Made by a program: the position numbers and the translations under genes. The notes beneath the pieces are model-generated. The model did no database searches and was not told the DNA's origin. It saw only the letters and a list, made by a program, of their open reading frames with translations. This document shows, piece by piece, positions 34,016 to 43,628 of a stretch of 64,000 nucleotides of DNA; position 1 is the stretch's first letter; each line of letters opens with the position of its first letter. The DNA comes from Cyclobacterium amurskyense. Lineage in GTDB: Bacteria; Bacteroidota; Bacteroidia; Cytophagales; Cyclobacteriaceae. The stretch covers positions 1,798,001-1,862,000 of the forward strand of contig NZ_CP012040.1 in the NCBI RefSeq assembly GCF_001050135.1, written 5' to 3'.

Positions 34016-35032
34016 ATGAGCGAAGAAATTTCATTAGTTACAGGGGGAAATGGACATTTAGGGAACAACCTGGTTAGAACATTACTTTCTAAAAACCATA
34101 AAGTTAGAACAACAGTAAGAAACATCAATAACCAAGGACCTTTTAAAGGGCTAAATTGCGAAGTTGTTCAAGCTGATCTTACTGATAAAAAATCTTTAAA
34201 AAAAGCATTTCAAGGAGTTAAAAACCTATATGCTGTAGCAGCAAATTTTAGTATGTGGGCTAAAAATCCAAAAACTGAAATTTATGACAACAATATGCAA
34301 GGCACTCAAAATGTATTCGACATTGCAAAAGAATGTGGCATAAAAAATATTGTATATGTGAGTTCTGTCGCCAGTTTAAATTTCAAAAAACTACCCGCCA
34401 ATGTGGATAATGGATACAATAAGGACAGAAGAAACTGGTATTACAACTCTAAAAATGATTCGGATAAATTGGCCTTAGAATTAGGAAAAAAATATGGAAT
34501 AAGAACTGTTCTAATTCTCCCTTCTGCCATGATTGGTGCTATGGCTCATAACCTTAGTTATTCTAACAATCTTGTCTTGCAAGTTTTAAAAGGGGAAATT
34601 CCTGTAGATACAAATGTGACTTTAAATTGGGTAGATGTAAAAGATGTGGCTTTAGGCGCCTATAACGCAATGAAAAAAGGCAGAGATGGAGCACGTTATA
34701 TTTTATCCAATGAATCCCATACCACCTTACAAGAAAGTGTGAGAATAGCAGCCAACCTATATCCTGAATTAAAATTAAAAATCCCAAAAAAAGTACCTAA
34801 ATGCTTATTGTATACTGTTGCTAGACTAATGGAATTTAGCAGTAAATTAACAGGAAAAGAGCCACAATTACAGCGGCATTATTTAGACATGTTTTATGGG
34901 CTAAAACAGGATTACAATATTAGTAAATCAATAGAAGAACTGGATTTCAAGCCTAAATCATCAATAAAAGCATTAGAAGAAGCTTTGGAATACCTGAAAA
35001 ATGATTGGGATAAGGGAAAACTAAGTGAATAA
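34016..35032 (+). CDS. NAD-dependent epimerase/dehydratase family protein
   Basis: The 338-residue extended SDR has the cofactor motif TGGNGHLGNNL at residues 9-19, the VYVSSVASL strand with catalytic Ser near 117, and the YxxxK pair as YYNSK near 142. The pattern is close to dihydroflavonol-4-reductase-like and HpnA-like enzymes that reduce ketones or modify nucleotide sugars. It follows the Crp-like regulator on the same strand. It ends with a charged helix (LEEALEYLKNDWDK). Substrate unknown. Confidence 0.8.
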   Translation: MSEEISLVTGGNGHLGNNLVRTLLSKNHKVRTTVRNINNQGPFKGLNCEVVQADLTDKKSLKKAFQGVKNLYAVAANFSMWAKNPKTEIYDNNMQGTQNVFDIAKECGIKNIVYVSSVASLNFKKLPANVDNGYNKDRRNWYYNSKNDSDKLALELGKKYGIRTVLILPSAMIGAMAHNLSYSNNLVLQVLKGEIPVDTNVTLNWVDVKDVALGAYNAMKKGRDGARYILSNESHTTLQESVRIAANLYPELKLKIPKKVPKCLLYTVARLMEFSSKLTGKEPQLQRHYLDMFYGLKQDYNISKSIEELDFKPKSSIKALEEALEYLKNDWDKGKLSE

Positions 35033-35502
35033 ATGGATTATAGAACCATTGTCCAAACTGAATTTGAAATCTTTCCTTGGGACAGTGATTGTTTTCTCAA
35101 ATTGCATTTTGGATCTTTACTACCATTCTGGCACCCTTCGTCAAACTAAGCATCCAATTCAATGATTTAGTTAAACCCGAAATATGCAATAGACATTCTA
35201 TTACGTGCTGAAATCGCTTCAAAAAGCACTTACCAAAGTTGAAAATATAGATTTGGATCTCTTTTCTGATGTAGGAGATGAACTTGAGTTCTTCAACAAA
35301 CACATTAGGAAATAGATCAACTAAATTGGAACTAGCCAACCAAATTATTTGGAGCTTTATCAAAGTATGGTCAATAATGCGGCAAGTCCCTTTTGACGGT
35401 TCAGCATTTAGATTTATCTTCACCGTTTATATTAAAAACGGTGATCCCAACAAGGCCTGATGGTTATTTAAAACCGAGGTCGAATTCAAGAAAAACTAAC
35501 CT
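35033..35502. other. Gene-free stretch with MITE fragment
   Basis: No gene is credible. It has a truncated MITE copy at 35175-35226, then a stretch that reads as a short open piece (KALTKVENIDLDLFSDVGDE) ended by TAG, which may be the rest of a lost gene. The sulfatase promoter should be in the last 100 bases. Confidence 0.4.
35175..35226. mobile_element. MITE-like element, copy 2 (truncated)
   Basis: The first 50 bases match copy 1 (ACCCGAAATATGCAATAGAC onwards) and are preceded by TTAA at 35171-35174. The element breaks off after AATCGCTTCAAAA; the right end is missing. Confidence 0.7.
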
Positions 35503-37035
35503 ATGAAAATTCTTTTTTACCTAACCATACTATGTATGGTCTTTGGAAGCTGCAAAAATCAAGCAAGTCTAGAAGCTTCAAATCAACCAAACATTGTTTT
35601 ATTTTTTGTTGATGACATGGGTTGGCAGGACACATCAGTTCCTTTCTGGCACAAAAAAACTCCTCTCAATGAGCGCTACCATACACCAAATATGGAAAAG
35701 CTAGCTTCGGAGGGCATGATGTTTACCCAAGCTTATGCCACACCTGTATGTTCTCCCACTCGTATAAGTCTAATGACCGGCATGAATGCTGCCCGTCATC
35801 GTGTAACCAATTGGACCCTACACAAGGATGCCCTACAACCTATGGAAACCAACCATAAAGCGTTGTCTTTTCCTGCTTGGAATGTAAATGGGATGAGTCC
35901 GGAACCTTTGGATCTTGCCGTACATGCAGACGCCCTTCCTTCTCTGCTCCAAAAAGCCGGCTACTACACCATTCATGCCGGAAAAGCACATTTTGGAGCC
36001 ATCGATACCCCGGCAGAAAATCCGGAAGCCATCGGTTTTGATGTCAATATAGCCGGACATGCTGCCGGAGGTCCCGGTAGCTATTTGGGAGCAAACAATT
36101 TTAGTGCAAATTGGCGAGGAGGCAGTGCTGTATGGGATATACCGGGCCTTGAAAAATACCATGGTCAGGAAATATTCCTAACTGAAGCACTGACAAGGGA
36201 GGCAATAATCGCTATGGACAAGGCACAGAATGAAGACAAGCCATTTTTTATGTATATGTCGCATTATGCGGTACATGCCCCCATAGAGAAAGACGGGCGC
36301 TATTATCAAAAATACCTGGATAAAGGTCTTGATGAAAAAGAAGCCAGCTATGCCGCCCTTTTAGAGGGCATGGACAAAAGCTTGGGAGACATCATGCAAC
36401 ATCTCAAAGAAAAAAATTTGATGGAAAACACCATCATCCTTTTCATGTCAGACAACGGGGGATTGAGTGTACATAGCAGAGGCGGAGAAGCACATACCCA
36501 TAACAAACCCCTATCTAGCGGCAAAGGGTCCATCCACGAAGGTGGTATCAGGGTACCAATGATCGTAAAGTGGCCCGGCGTAACGATTCCCGGATCAACT
36601 AATGACAACTATCTGATCATTGAAGATTTTTATCCCAGCATTTTGGAAATGGCAGGAGTAGAAGACCAACCCACTGTCCAGACAGTAGATGGAAAAAGTT
36701 TCGTTGGCATGTTGGAAAGCAATAATTCCCAAAAGTCAAATAACCGGCCTTTGTTCTGGCATTACCCCAATGAATGGGGACCAAAAGGCCCGGGAATAGG
36801 TGCTTTCAGTGCTATTCGTAAAGGAGATTTTAAATTGATTTATTATCATATCGATGAAAGTTTTGAATTGTTCAATATCCGAGAAGATATTGGAGAGCAA
36901 AACAATTTGGCAGCTATAAAACCGGAAAAAGTAAAAGAGTTGGCTAGTATTTTATCAGCCCACCTTAAAGAGGTAAATGCACAGATGCCCATTCACAAAA
37001 AAAGTGGAAAACCCGTAGCCTATCCTGGAGAGTAG
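35503..37035 (+). CDS. Sulfatase lipoprotein
   Basis: The 510-residue enzyme of the alkaline-phosphatase fold has the sulfatase signature CSPTR with the Cys (residue 83) that is converted to formylglycine, preceded by metal ligands in FFVDDMGW and followed by HAGKAHFG and LFMSDNGG. An N-terminal lipoprotein signal (MVFGSC) puts it on the cell envelope. It should cleave sulfate esters from sulfated polysaccharides, which are common in marine algae. A GNAT gene starts 16 bases downstream. No sulfatase-maturing enzyme is seen within the window. Confidence 0.9.
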   Translation: MKILFYLTILCMVFGSCKNQASLEASNQPNIVLFFVDDMGWQDTSVPFWHKKTPLNERYHTPNMEKLASEGMMFTQAYATPVCSPTRISLMTGMNAARHRVTNWTLHKDALQPMETNHKALSFPAWNVNGMSPEPLDLAVHADALPSLLQKAGYYTIHAGKAHFGAIDTPAENPEAIGFDVNIAGHAAGGPGSYLGANNFSANWRGGSAVWDIPGLEKYHGQEIFLTEALTREAIIAMDKAQNEDKPFFMYMSHYAVHAPIEKDGRYYQKYLDKGLDEKEASYAALLEGMDKSLGDIMQHLKEKNLMENTIILFMSDNGGLSVHSRGGEAHTHNKPLSSGKGSIHEGGIRVPMIVKWPGVTIPGSTNDNYLIIEDFYPSILEMAGVEDQPTVQTVDGKSFVGMLESNNSQKSNNRPLFWHYPNEWGPKGPGIGAFSAIRKGDFKLIYYHIDESFELFNIREDIGEQNNLAAIKPEKVKELASILSAHLKEVNAQMPIHKKSGKPVAYPGE

Positions 37036-37051
37036 CCATTAGACACGAATA

Positions 37052-37558
37052 ATGACGGATATCACGTTTAGACAAATAGGAGTAAAAGACCTACCACTGG
37101 TTTTAAGTTTACTGAGGGAAGCAGCCGAAAAAATACATAGGATGCAGATTGACCATTGGCAATATTGGAAGAACCCTCCACAAGAAAAAGTGCTATGGAT
37201 TGAAGAGGGTATTAAAAACGGTGAATTCTTTTTCGTTGATGACCATGCTAATAACAATATTGGCATGGTGAGGATGCTTAGGGAAGACCTTCTCTATTGG
37301 GGTAAGCAAAAAGATAAAGCCATCTATGTGCACTCATTAATTGTTAAGGAAGCTTATAATGGTAAAGGAATTGGACAAAGGATCTTAGAAGAAATTGCAC
37401 ATAAAGCCAAAAATAAGGATTGCCAATACTTGCGATTAGATTCAGATTCAAAAAACCCTAAACTTTGCAAGTACTACGAAAATCTAGGTTTTATTAAAGT
37501 AGAGGTTATAGACTTGCCTTTATCTCGCTACAATTTATATGAAAGAAAAGTACAATGA
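37052..37558 (+). CDS. GNAT-family N-acetyltransferase
   Basis: The 168-residue protein has the GNAT fold: YVHSLIVKEAYNGKGIGQRIL contains the acetyl-CoA-binding Q/RxxGxG/A motif (GKGIGQ), followed by LRLDSDSKNPKLCKYYENLGFI, the usual end of the domain. It acetylates an amine of unknown nature. It lies 16 bases after the sulfatase gene on the same strand and could be co-transcribed, although a link in function is not obvious. Confidence 0.85.
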   Translation: MTDITFRQIGVKDLPLVLSLLREAAEKIHRMQIDHWQYWKNPPQEKVLWIEEGIKNGEFFFVDDHANNNIGMVRMLREDLLYWGKQKDKAIYVHSLIVKEAYNGKGIGQRILEEIAHKAKNKDCQYLRLDSDSKNPKLCKYYENLGFIKVEVIDLPLSRYNLYERKVQ

Positions 37559-37769
37559 GCCTATGATCAATAATAAGAACTCTTAAAAGACAAATGCATT
37601 AAAATAGAGCCGTGAGAACTTTCTTTCTTATTTTTTTAATCAATATCATTTTTTTCAAATATCCATTTAAACCCCTTTAAATGAGTGAATTAATTGACTT
37701 TTCATTTGCAAATTCTAATATTTTTTTTTACTTTGAAGTAAGCTTCCTGTGAACCATACGTCCAATGTC

Positions 37770-38486
37770 ATGCTTATCACAACCTACCATACAAACAATT
37801 TTTTCCAAATATCATGTGCATACCCATCCGTTATACAACCGGGTGAAGAACTAAAAATTTCATTGAACATCACGGCTATAAAAACTTGTGAACTTAAAAA
37901 AGTTACATGGAATCTAGATGGAATTACCAATAAAACAGTCAAAATAGACATTGCAAACTTAGGGCTAAATCAGGATTTGTTGGAGGGAAAATCACTTGAC
38001 CACGAATTGATATTTTCTACCGAAGTTGGTAAAGAGGGCTATGGAGAAATAAATATGACTTTGGATTTCTCCACTGTAGATGGTTTAGAAAAAGCTTTTA
38101 GCTGGGACTTATGGATTTCTATATTTAAGAGAGTCCTCGCAAACAATAAAAATGCATTGGAAGACGATTTAAGAAAAAGGCTAGTAAATGTAGTCAACGC
38201 CAGAACAAGAAATGGGCATATCTTTATGGCGGATCATGTGCGTTTTTTCTCTGAATTCCTCAACGTTGAAGTAACTGCTGAAATCGCAGTCATTTTAACC
38301 GATGAGTTGCTTCTTGAAGAAGAAGGCTTGCCAGTAAATGAAGAAATTTTCTATGCAATTGTCACAGGGCAAACTCAATTTTATGGAATGGAAAAACTGG
38401 AGTTGATCTATGAAGAATATTGTAATGAAAGTGATGACAATTTCGACACCGATGATGCTCGAGAAGTACCATTAAATCCTATATAG
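37770..38486 (+). CDS. Hypothetical protein paired with the TULIP-like gene
   Basis: The 238-residue protein is not recognised. Its first half is strand-rich (VIQPGEELKISLNITAIKT, EINMTLDF) and looks like a beta-sandwich; the second half is helical and acidic (VRFFSEFLNVEVTAEIAVIL, then a tail ESDDNFDTDDARE). There is no signal peptide. The frame opens at a GTG at 37749, but ATG at 37770 is preferred. The gene ends 35 bases before the TULIP-like gene, so the two form one unit. Function unknown. Confidence 0.6.
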   Translation: MLITTYHTNNFFQISCAYPSVIQPGEELKISLNITAIKTCELKKVTWNLDGITNKTVKIDIANLGLNQDLLEGKSLDHELIFSTEVGKEGYGEINMTLDFSTVDGLEKAFSWDLWISIFKRVLANNKNALEDDLRKRLVNVVNARTRNGHIFMADHVRFFSEFLNVEVTAEIAVILTDELLLEEEGLPVNEEIFYAIVTGQTQFYGMEKLELIYEEYCNESDDNFDTDDAREVPLNPI

Positions 38487-38521
38487 AGGGAATTTAAGAC
38501 AAACCTTAAAGGCAAAACGAT

Positions 38522-39850
38522 ATGTCGTGGGCAGCAGGCTTTACATTAGCACTCGAAATAAATCAACCCGTTATCAATCTTGTGCTAGATAAGTTTTTAC
38601 AAACTTTACAGACCCAATTGCTTTACCAAGCAAATCTAGGAAGCATTGGTTCCTTTGAAGCTAAAGTTAAAGATTTGGAAATTCTGGACCTGGAAGATCC
38701 AGCCCCACTTGGTGGCGTAGTAACAGATTTACAAGCGCTGGCAGATTTCAAATTAAAGCTTTTTGGAATTCAGCTTGTCAATACAACCATGAAATTCACA
38801 ATCAACAATGTTGAACTTCAACTTTCAAAGACTTCCGCTGGCCAACCCAAGGGAATTGTCATTAAAATAACTCCTACATTATCCATAAAAATTACTTTTA
38901 CAGGGGGTCACTTCCTAGCCAAATGGATCCTGAACGGGATCATTGCCCCGCTTGTATCCTTTGGGATATGGATTGCTTTTAGACTTATCAGAAGTGTAGA
39001 AATTCTGGTTTGGGATCTCATTGATATATTCGGTGTTTTAGGACTTCGATATACACCTAACAGTCCTTTACTAACTGCACAGAAATCTGTTACTCCTTCT
39101 TCTCTTCTTTTAGCTTCAGATTTTAACTTGACCGCTCCCGCTATGGGTATTGGTCAGCAGTTGAAACATTTCAATCCACCAAACACCAGTATAGGAGCCG
39201 TAGTGAACGAGAAGGTCATAAGCGCAGCTGTTCAAATCGCATTTGCAAAGGGATGGGTACCCTCACAATTCCGTGTTTCACGTTGGAAAATCTACTTGAA
39301 CTCCATTCATGTAGCTTTTGAACAAGATAAAATTGTAGCTACAGGGTCATTAAAAGCAAAGCGTGGAAAATGTTGGTGCAGAGTAAAAGCAAAAATTTCC
39401 TTTCGTGCTGCAGTTACACCAAAGATTACAGGGACACCCAATCAGCCTGCATTAGACTTTACATATGATGCCGATATAAATACACAAATATCAACATCTG
39501 GAATGCTAGTCGTATTGGGGGTCATCTTGTTTGCTCCCGTTTTAATGTCATTGACCATCTCCATGTCATTCCTTATTAATATTGTGCTTAATCAGTTTTT
39601 ACCTTTTACTACAAGTTGGCAACAGAGTGGCCTTCAACTTTCTATTGCTGCAAATTCAGTGAATTACGCGGGGTTCACCCCATTATCAATGCAGTTTCCC
39701 CTCCAGCTAAGTGGTAGCGGATCTTACGATTTAACGAAGTTCAGGCAATTTACACTTCCAGGAAATGGTCCGAGCTTTCAAGTTGAGTACACGCAGGAAA
39801 GTCTATCTATTCAACCTAAAGAAATGAGGCTAGCCATTGATTTAAAGTAA
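38522..39850 (+). CDS. Possible TULIP-like lipid-binding protein
   Basis: The 442-residue protein has no family I can name. It consists of two similar halves, each with an amphipathic start helix (INQPVINLVLDKFL; VVNEKVISAAVQIAF), strand pairs, and strongly hydrophobic helices (ILNGIIAPLVSFGIWIAF near 135; LVVLGVILFAPVLMSLTI near 335). This order recalls TULIP-fold proteins such as BPI, P47 and DUF4403, which hold lipids in a groove. A Cys pair occurs in KRGKCWCRVKAK. There is no signal peptide, so it may work in the cytoplasm or leave by another route. The partner gene lies 35 bases upstream. Confidence 0.55.
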   Translation: MSWAAGFTLALEINQPVINLVLDKFLQTLQTQLLYQANLGSIGSFEAKVKDLEILDLEDPAPLGGVVTDLQALADFKLKLFGIQLVNTTMKFTINNVELQLSKTSAGQPKGIVIKITPTLSIKITFTGGHFLAKWILNGIIAPLVSFGIWIAFRLIRSVEILVWDLIDIFGVLGLRYTPNSPLLTAQKSVTPSSLLLASDFNLTAPAMGIGQQLKHFNPPNTSIGAVVNEKVISAAVQIAFAKGWVPSQFRVSRWKIYLNSIHVAFEQDKIVATGSLKAKRGKCWCRVKAKISFRAAVTPKITGTPNQPALDFTYDADINTQISTSGMLVVLGVILFAPVLMSLTISMSFLINIVLNQFLPFTTSWQQSGLQLSIAANSVNYAGFTPLSMQFPLQLSGSGSYDLTKFRQFTLPGNGPSFQVEYTQESLSIQPKEMRLAIDLK

Positions 39851-40512
39851 GAAGCTATTTTTTATTTTCTTTTACTTTTAAGGTCACTTAATGAGTAAGG
39901 TCTTAATCAATATGGATTTGGCACCTTTCGCCTGAAGGGAGATTACCTATAGCATACTTGTCACCCTAATTCCTGAAAGAACAACGCCAGTGGAAATTCA
40001 TAATAGCGGCAACCAACCGTTCTCAAAATACAGGTTTTAATTCAAGAAAATCATCTAGAATAAATGCTTAGGTATATTACGAGTTTGGCAGAGGTTCAAA
40101 AAGCTAATAGTCAATGGACTGCGAAAAGATTCCATCCAGACCCAAGCCCACATTGATAATTGTACGGTGGCACATCTTATTGACCGTATTCCAGTAACTC
40201 TCCACTAGAGGGAAGTAACCGCCAGAAATGTGGCTTGGAAATTTCAGCCAATCAATTAGGAAAAATAGTAGAAACAAAGATGAAATAGGATATTAAACAA
40301 CTGACTTACCATCAGAAAAGGTATTTAAAAAACCTCTTTCCTCAATTAAAATAGGATCTAAAGGAAATAATCAGGACTTCAAGAAAACATTCAATTTTAA
40401 AACCATAAAAAGATAATTTGACTGATGAAAAAATATTGTATCAACTGCTTATAATCTTATGTTTTCTTTAATGAACTAAAAAAAGCCATAACTTTGCAAT
40501 AAATACTTAACT
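39851..40512. other. Gene-free stretch, possibly decayed coding DNA
   Basis: No intact gene is seen. A short piece near 40072-40155 reads MLRYITSLAEVQKANSQWTA and stays open for about 45 codons, which may be a fragment of a lost gene. The last 30 bases hold the promoter of the following oxidoreductase gene. Confidence 0.4.
40489..40496 (+). promoter_or_regulatory. TAnnTTTG promoter element before the CrtI-like gene
   Basis: TAACTTTG fits the Bacteroidota -7 consensus TAnnTTTG and lies 16 bases before the ATG at 40513, so the leader would be very short. A T-rich stretch (GTTTTCTTT, 40461-40469) is at the right distance for the -33 part. Confidence 0.5.
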
Positions 40513-41931
40513 ATGGACGCAACTTTTGATGCCGTTGTCGTAGGATCTGGACCAAACGGTCTTTCAGCGGCAATTGTTTTACAAAAGCATGGACTAAATG
40601 TCCTACTAATCGAGGGTAAGGATACAATTGGTGGTGGCATGCGCACAATGGAACTTACCCTTCCTGGTTTTAAACATGACGTTTGTTCAGCCATCCATCC
40701 CATGGCTGCTGCCGGCCCGTTTTTTAAAACATTGCCACTTGACCAATATGGCCTTGAATTTATTCATGCTAAAACCTTGGCAGGTCATCCGCTACCGGAT
40801 GGGTCCGTAGTTTCCTTGCACCGCTCCCTATTTGAAACTGCAGATCATTTGGGCAAGGACAAAAAAGCCTATATTGATTTATTAAAACCACTTTGCGATC
40901 ATTGGGACACGCTTTCTCCAGACATTTTATCCCCATTAAAATTTCCAAAAAATCCGATAAAACTGGGTTTATTTGGAATTAATGCACTTAAACCCTCCAC
41001 CCTACTTGCACATAAATTCAAAGAAACCAATACCAGGGCACTTTGGGCAGGGATGGCAGCGCATGGTATCCAACCCCTAACCAATATAGCTACTTCGGCT
41101 ATAGGCATGGTACTGATGGCAGCTGGCCATCATAGTGGCTGGCCAATGATAAAAGGAGGTTCACAATCCCTCGCTGATGCTTTAGCTAATTATTTTCTAT
41201 CCATAGGAGGTAAAATTGAAAAAGGGAAAATGATAACTCACCACAGTCAACTTCCTAACGCAAAATTGGTAATGTTTGACCTGAGTCCTAAAAATTTATT
41301 AAAGATAGCCGGGGACAAGTTCTCCAAATTGTATCGGTGGCAATTAAGTAGATATAGGTATGGAATGGGGGTTTATAAAATGGATTTCGCACTTTCACAA
41401 CCTATTCCATGGAAATCCGAAGCGCTCAAGGGTGCTGGCACAGTACACCTAGGAGGTACGCTGGAAGACATTACAAAATCCGAAAAATTAGTTTGGGAAG
41501 GTAAATACAGTGAAAACCCCTATGTCCTTCTATCCCAACAAAGCCTATTTGACAATACACGTTCCCCAGAAGGTTATCATACAGCATGGGCATATTGCCA
41601 TGTACCTGCAGGGTCCGAACGCAACATGACATCCACTATTGAAGATCAAATAGAGAAACATGCGCCTGGTTTTAAGGACACGATAATTGGAAAGCATACT
41701 TTCAATAGCAAGGAGATTGAAAATTATAACCCAAACTATATTGGAGGAGATATCAATTCTGGAGTACAGGACTGGTCACAAATATTTACGAGACCCGCAC
41801 TAAGGACATCTCCTTATAGAACCTCCTTCAAAAACTATTATATCTGCTCAGCATCCACTCCACCGGGTGGCGGCGTTCATGGAATGGGTGGCTATTATGC
41901 TGCAAAAAGAGCTATTAAAGATTTATTCTAA
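40513..41931 (+). CDS. CrtI/PYROXD2-like FAD oxidoreductase
   Basis: The 472-residue flavoprotein starts VVVGSGPNGLSAAIVLQKHG, the dinucleotide-binding motif of phytoene-desaturase-like enzymes, followed by EGKDTIGGGMRT, and ends STPPGGGVHGMGGYYAA, the C-terminal FAD-contact motif. It belongs to the amine-oxidase/CrtI superfamily, close to PYROXD2-like proteins without a set substrate. No carotenoid biosynthesis genes are near it. Two membrane-protein genes follow (44 bases later, then overlapping), probably in one transcript. Confidence 0.85.
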   Translation: MDATFDAVVVGSGPNGLSAAIVLQKHGLNVLLIEGKDTIGGGMRTMELTLPGFKHDVCSAIHPMAAAGPFFKTLPLDQYGLEFIHAKTLAGHPLPDGSVVSLHRSLFETADHLGKDKKAYIDLLKPLCDHWDTLSPDILSPLKFPKNPIKLGLFGINALKPSTLLAHKFKETNTRALWAGMAAHGIQPLTNIATSAIGMVLMAAGHHSGWPMIKGGSQSLADALANYFLSIGGKIEKGKMITHHSQLPNAKLVMFDLSPKNLLKIAGDKFSKLYRWQLSRYRYGMGVYKMDFALSQPIPWKSEALKGAGTVHLGGTLEDITKSEKLVWEGKYSENPYVLLSQQSLFDNTRSPEGYHTAWAYCHVPAGSERNMTSTIEDQIEKHAPGFKDTIIGKHTFNSKEIENYNPNYIGGDINSGVQDWSQIFTRPALRTSPYRTSFKNYYICSASTPPGGGVHGMGGYYAAKRAIKDLF

Positions 41932-41974
41932 GTTACCATGTACAATTTTTAATTTTTTTATAAAGGAAAACAAG

Positions 41975-42559
41975 ATGAATAACTTCCTGAAGAAATATAA
42001 AATTACTTTGGTCTTCTACCTTACCGTCATTTTACTCTTCGTATCGATGGTATTTGCAAGACTAGTCAGAGAGCCATACCCAAGTCTAAACATGCCCGCT
42101 TTCACAAGGAGTGGCATTAATAATGACATTTTACCTGCCACTTATTTTGAAGTCATTTACATGAACAATGACGAAGAAGTATGGAAAGGGAATTTACAGG
42201 ATATTTTCGACCCAGAAAACTTAGTTGAATTTCGAAATAACATGCGCTTTATTTTCTTCAATAATGCAGGAGCAAAAATGGAAGAATCCAAAAAACAAAA
42301 GCGAAGGATAATTTCTTTAATCCCTGGAGGAGTTAAAATGCATGAAGCACTTGAAAAATGGACAACACACGATGTAATAGGAGGAGCAGACAAAATAGCA
42401 CCTGAACTCATGTTTAGAAAAAAACCATTTGAATCTGATAAGGTAACTGGCTTTATTATTAATGAGTACAAAGAATATTACCACTTAGTGGATGGGTTTC
42501 AGAATAGAGAAATTGTTAGACACAAAGAATTTAAATTTGATGACCATACAATTAATTAA
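41975..42559 (+). CDS. Membrane-anchored hypothetical protein
   Basis: The 194-residue protein has one N-terminal membrane helix (ITLVFYLTVILLFVSMVFA) and an extra-cytoplasmic part with LREPYPSL-like and SLIPGGVKMHEALEKW segments I do not recognise. The frame is open upstream into the oxidoreductase gene; ATG at 41975 starts MNNFLKKYK and is sound. Its end overlaps the next gene by 20 bases. Together with its neighbour it looks like a membrane complex served by the oxidoreductase. Confidence 0.6.
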   Translation: MNNFLKKYKITLVFYLTVILLFVSMVFARLVREPYPSLNMPAFTRSGINNDILPATYFEVIYMNNDEEVWKGNLQDIFDPENLVEFRNNMRFIFFNNAGAKMEESKKQKRRIISLIPGGVKMHEALEKWTTHDVIGGADKIAPELMFRKKPFESDKVTGFIINEYKEYYHLVDGFQNREIVRHKEFKFDDHTIN

Positions 42560-43628
42560 CCAAAAAATTACCAATTGGCTTTTAAATACATGGAAGCCAA
42601 CTTTTTTCCAATTAGGCTTGGCCAGGATTTTGTTTTGCCTTGGATTTTTTATTTTTGGGATTCCTCAATTCATTGGGATTTCAAGTCTTGAATTAGCATT
42701 TTTTGATCCACCTCCAGGGGTTTCTCAATTGATAGGCCCTATTACTTCAGGTAATTTTTGGTGGACTTTCGATTTGGTTTTGAGAATTATTTTTGTCTCA
42801 ATGTTGGTAGGTTTTAGAACCAAGGAATCCTCCATAATTTTCGGATTGCTTTTACTATTTGGTTTTACCTATAGCTACAGTTACGGAAAAATTGACCATA
42901 ACATTTTCCCTGTGATTTTTCCTTTGATTATGGCTTTCACCAACTGGGGAGGGGCATTGTCTATAGATTCACTTAAAAATAAAAATACGAAAATTAAGCC
43001 TAAAGGCTGGCCATTAACCTATCTTTCATTTTTGCTTGGATGGGGTTATTTTACCGCAGGCTTGCCAAAATTGATTGGAGGATGGTTAGACCTTTCGTAT
43101 TCAACCACTGCAGGCTTTATTTTAAGAAGATTTTATTCAGGAGCAGAGCCCTTGTACTTAAATGAAATGTTTGTAAAAATAAACAATTTATTTATTTACA
43201 AATCACTGGACTACAGCACCTTACTGTTTGAATTAGGATTTATAATTACGATATTTTGGTCAGCCTTGTTTTTGAGAGCAGTGGGAATGGCAGCTCTTTT
43301 TCATCTTGGAGTGTTATTAACAGTTAACATACCCTTTACACTACACGTCTTGGTTCTACTTCCCTATATTATTTATTTTTATTTCGAAAATAAACCACAG
43401 CTTTCAGAAACAGCTCAACTCTATTTTATTCGAAATAAAAAGGTTTTTTTAACGGCCTTTCTATTATTAGCTGTAATAATAATCTCCGGCTATTACCCTA
43501 GACCATTCCCAATTCACCGCCATACTATCTTATTTATTGTTTGTATTCCTTCGGTATTTATGATTTTACCAGAATCAGCGCGTCTGTATTTTAATAAAAA
43601 GACAAGCCGACTCTTTACTAAAAAATAA
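42540..43628 (+). CDS. HTTM/DoxX-like integral membrane protein
   Basis: The 362-residue protein has about nine hydrophobic segments. The N-terminal FFQLGLARILFCLGFFIFG and the KIDHNIFPVIFPLIMAF segment resemble HTTM-domain proteins (the vitamin K-dependent gamma-carboxylase-like membrane fold) and DoxX-like proteins. Charged residues within the helices (GRLD-type is absent but K-D-H is present) may form an active or quinone-binding site. ATG at 42540 overlaps the previous gene by 20 bases, so translation is coupled. It is the last gene of the three-gene unit; a MITE copy follows. Confidence 0.6.
   Translation: MTIQLINQKITNWLLNTWKPTFFQLGLARILFCLGFFIFGIPQFIGISSLELAFFDPPPGVSQLIGPITSGNFWWTFDLVLRIIFVSMLVGFRTKESSIIFGLLLLFGFTYSYSYGKIDHNIFPVIFPLIMAFTNWGGALSIDSLKNKNTKIKPKGWPLTYLSFLLGWGYFTAGLPKLIGGWLDLSYSTTAGFILRRFYSGAEPLYLNEMFVKINNLFIYKSLDYSTLLFELGFIITIFWSALFLRAVGMAALFHLGVLLTVNIPFTLHVLVLLPYIIYFYFENKPQLSETAQLYFIRNKKVFLTAFLLLAVIIISGYYPRPFPIHRHTILFIVCIPSVFMILPESARLYFNKKTSRLFTKK

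Noticed and set aside
35097..35423. 108-residue minus-strand frame
   Set aside because: Runs across the MITE fragment and non-coding flanks with no family resemblance.
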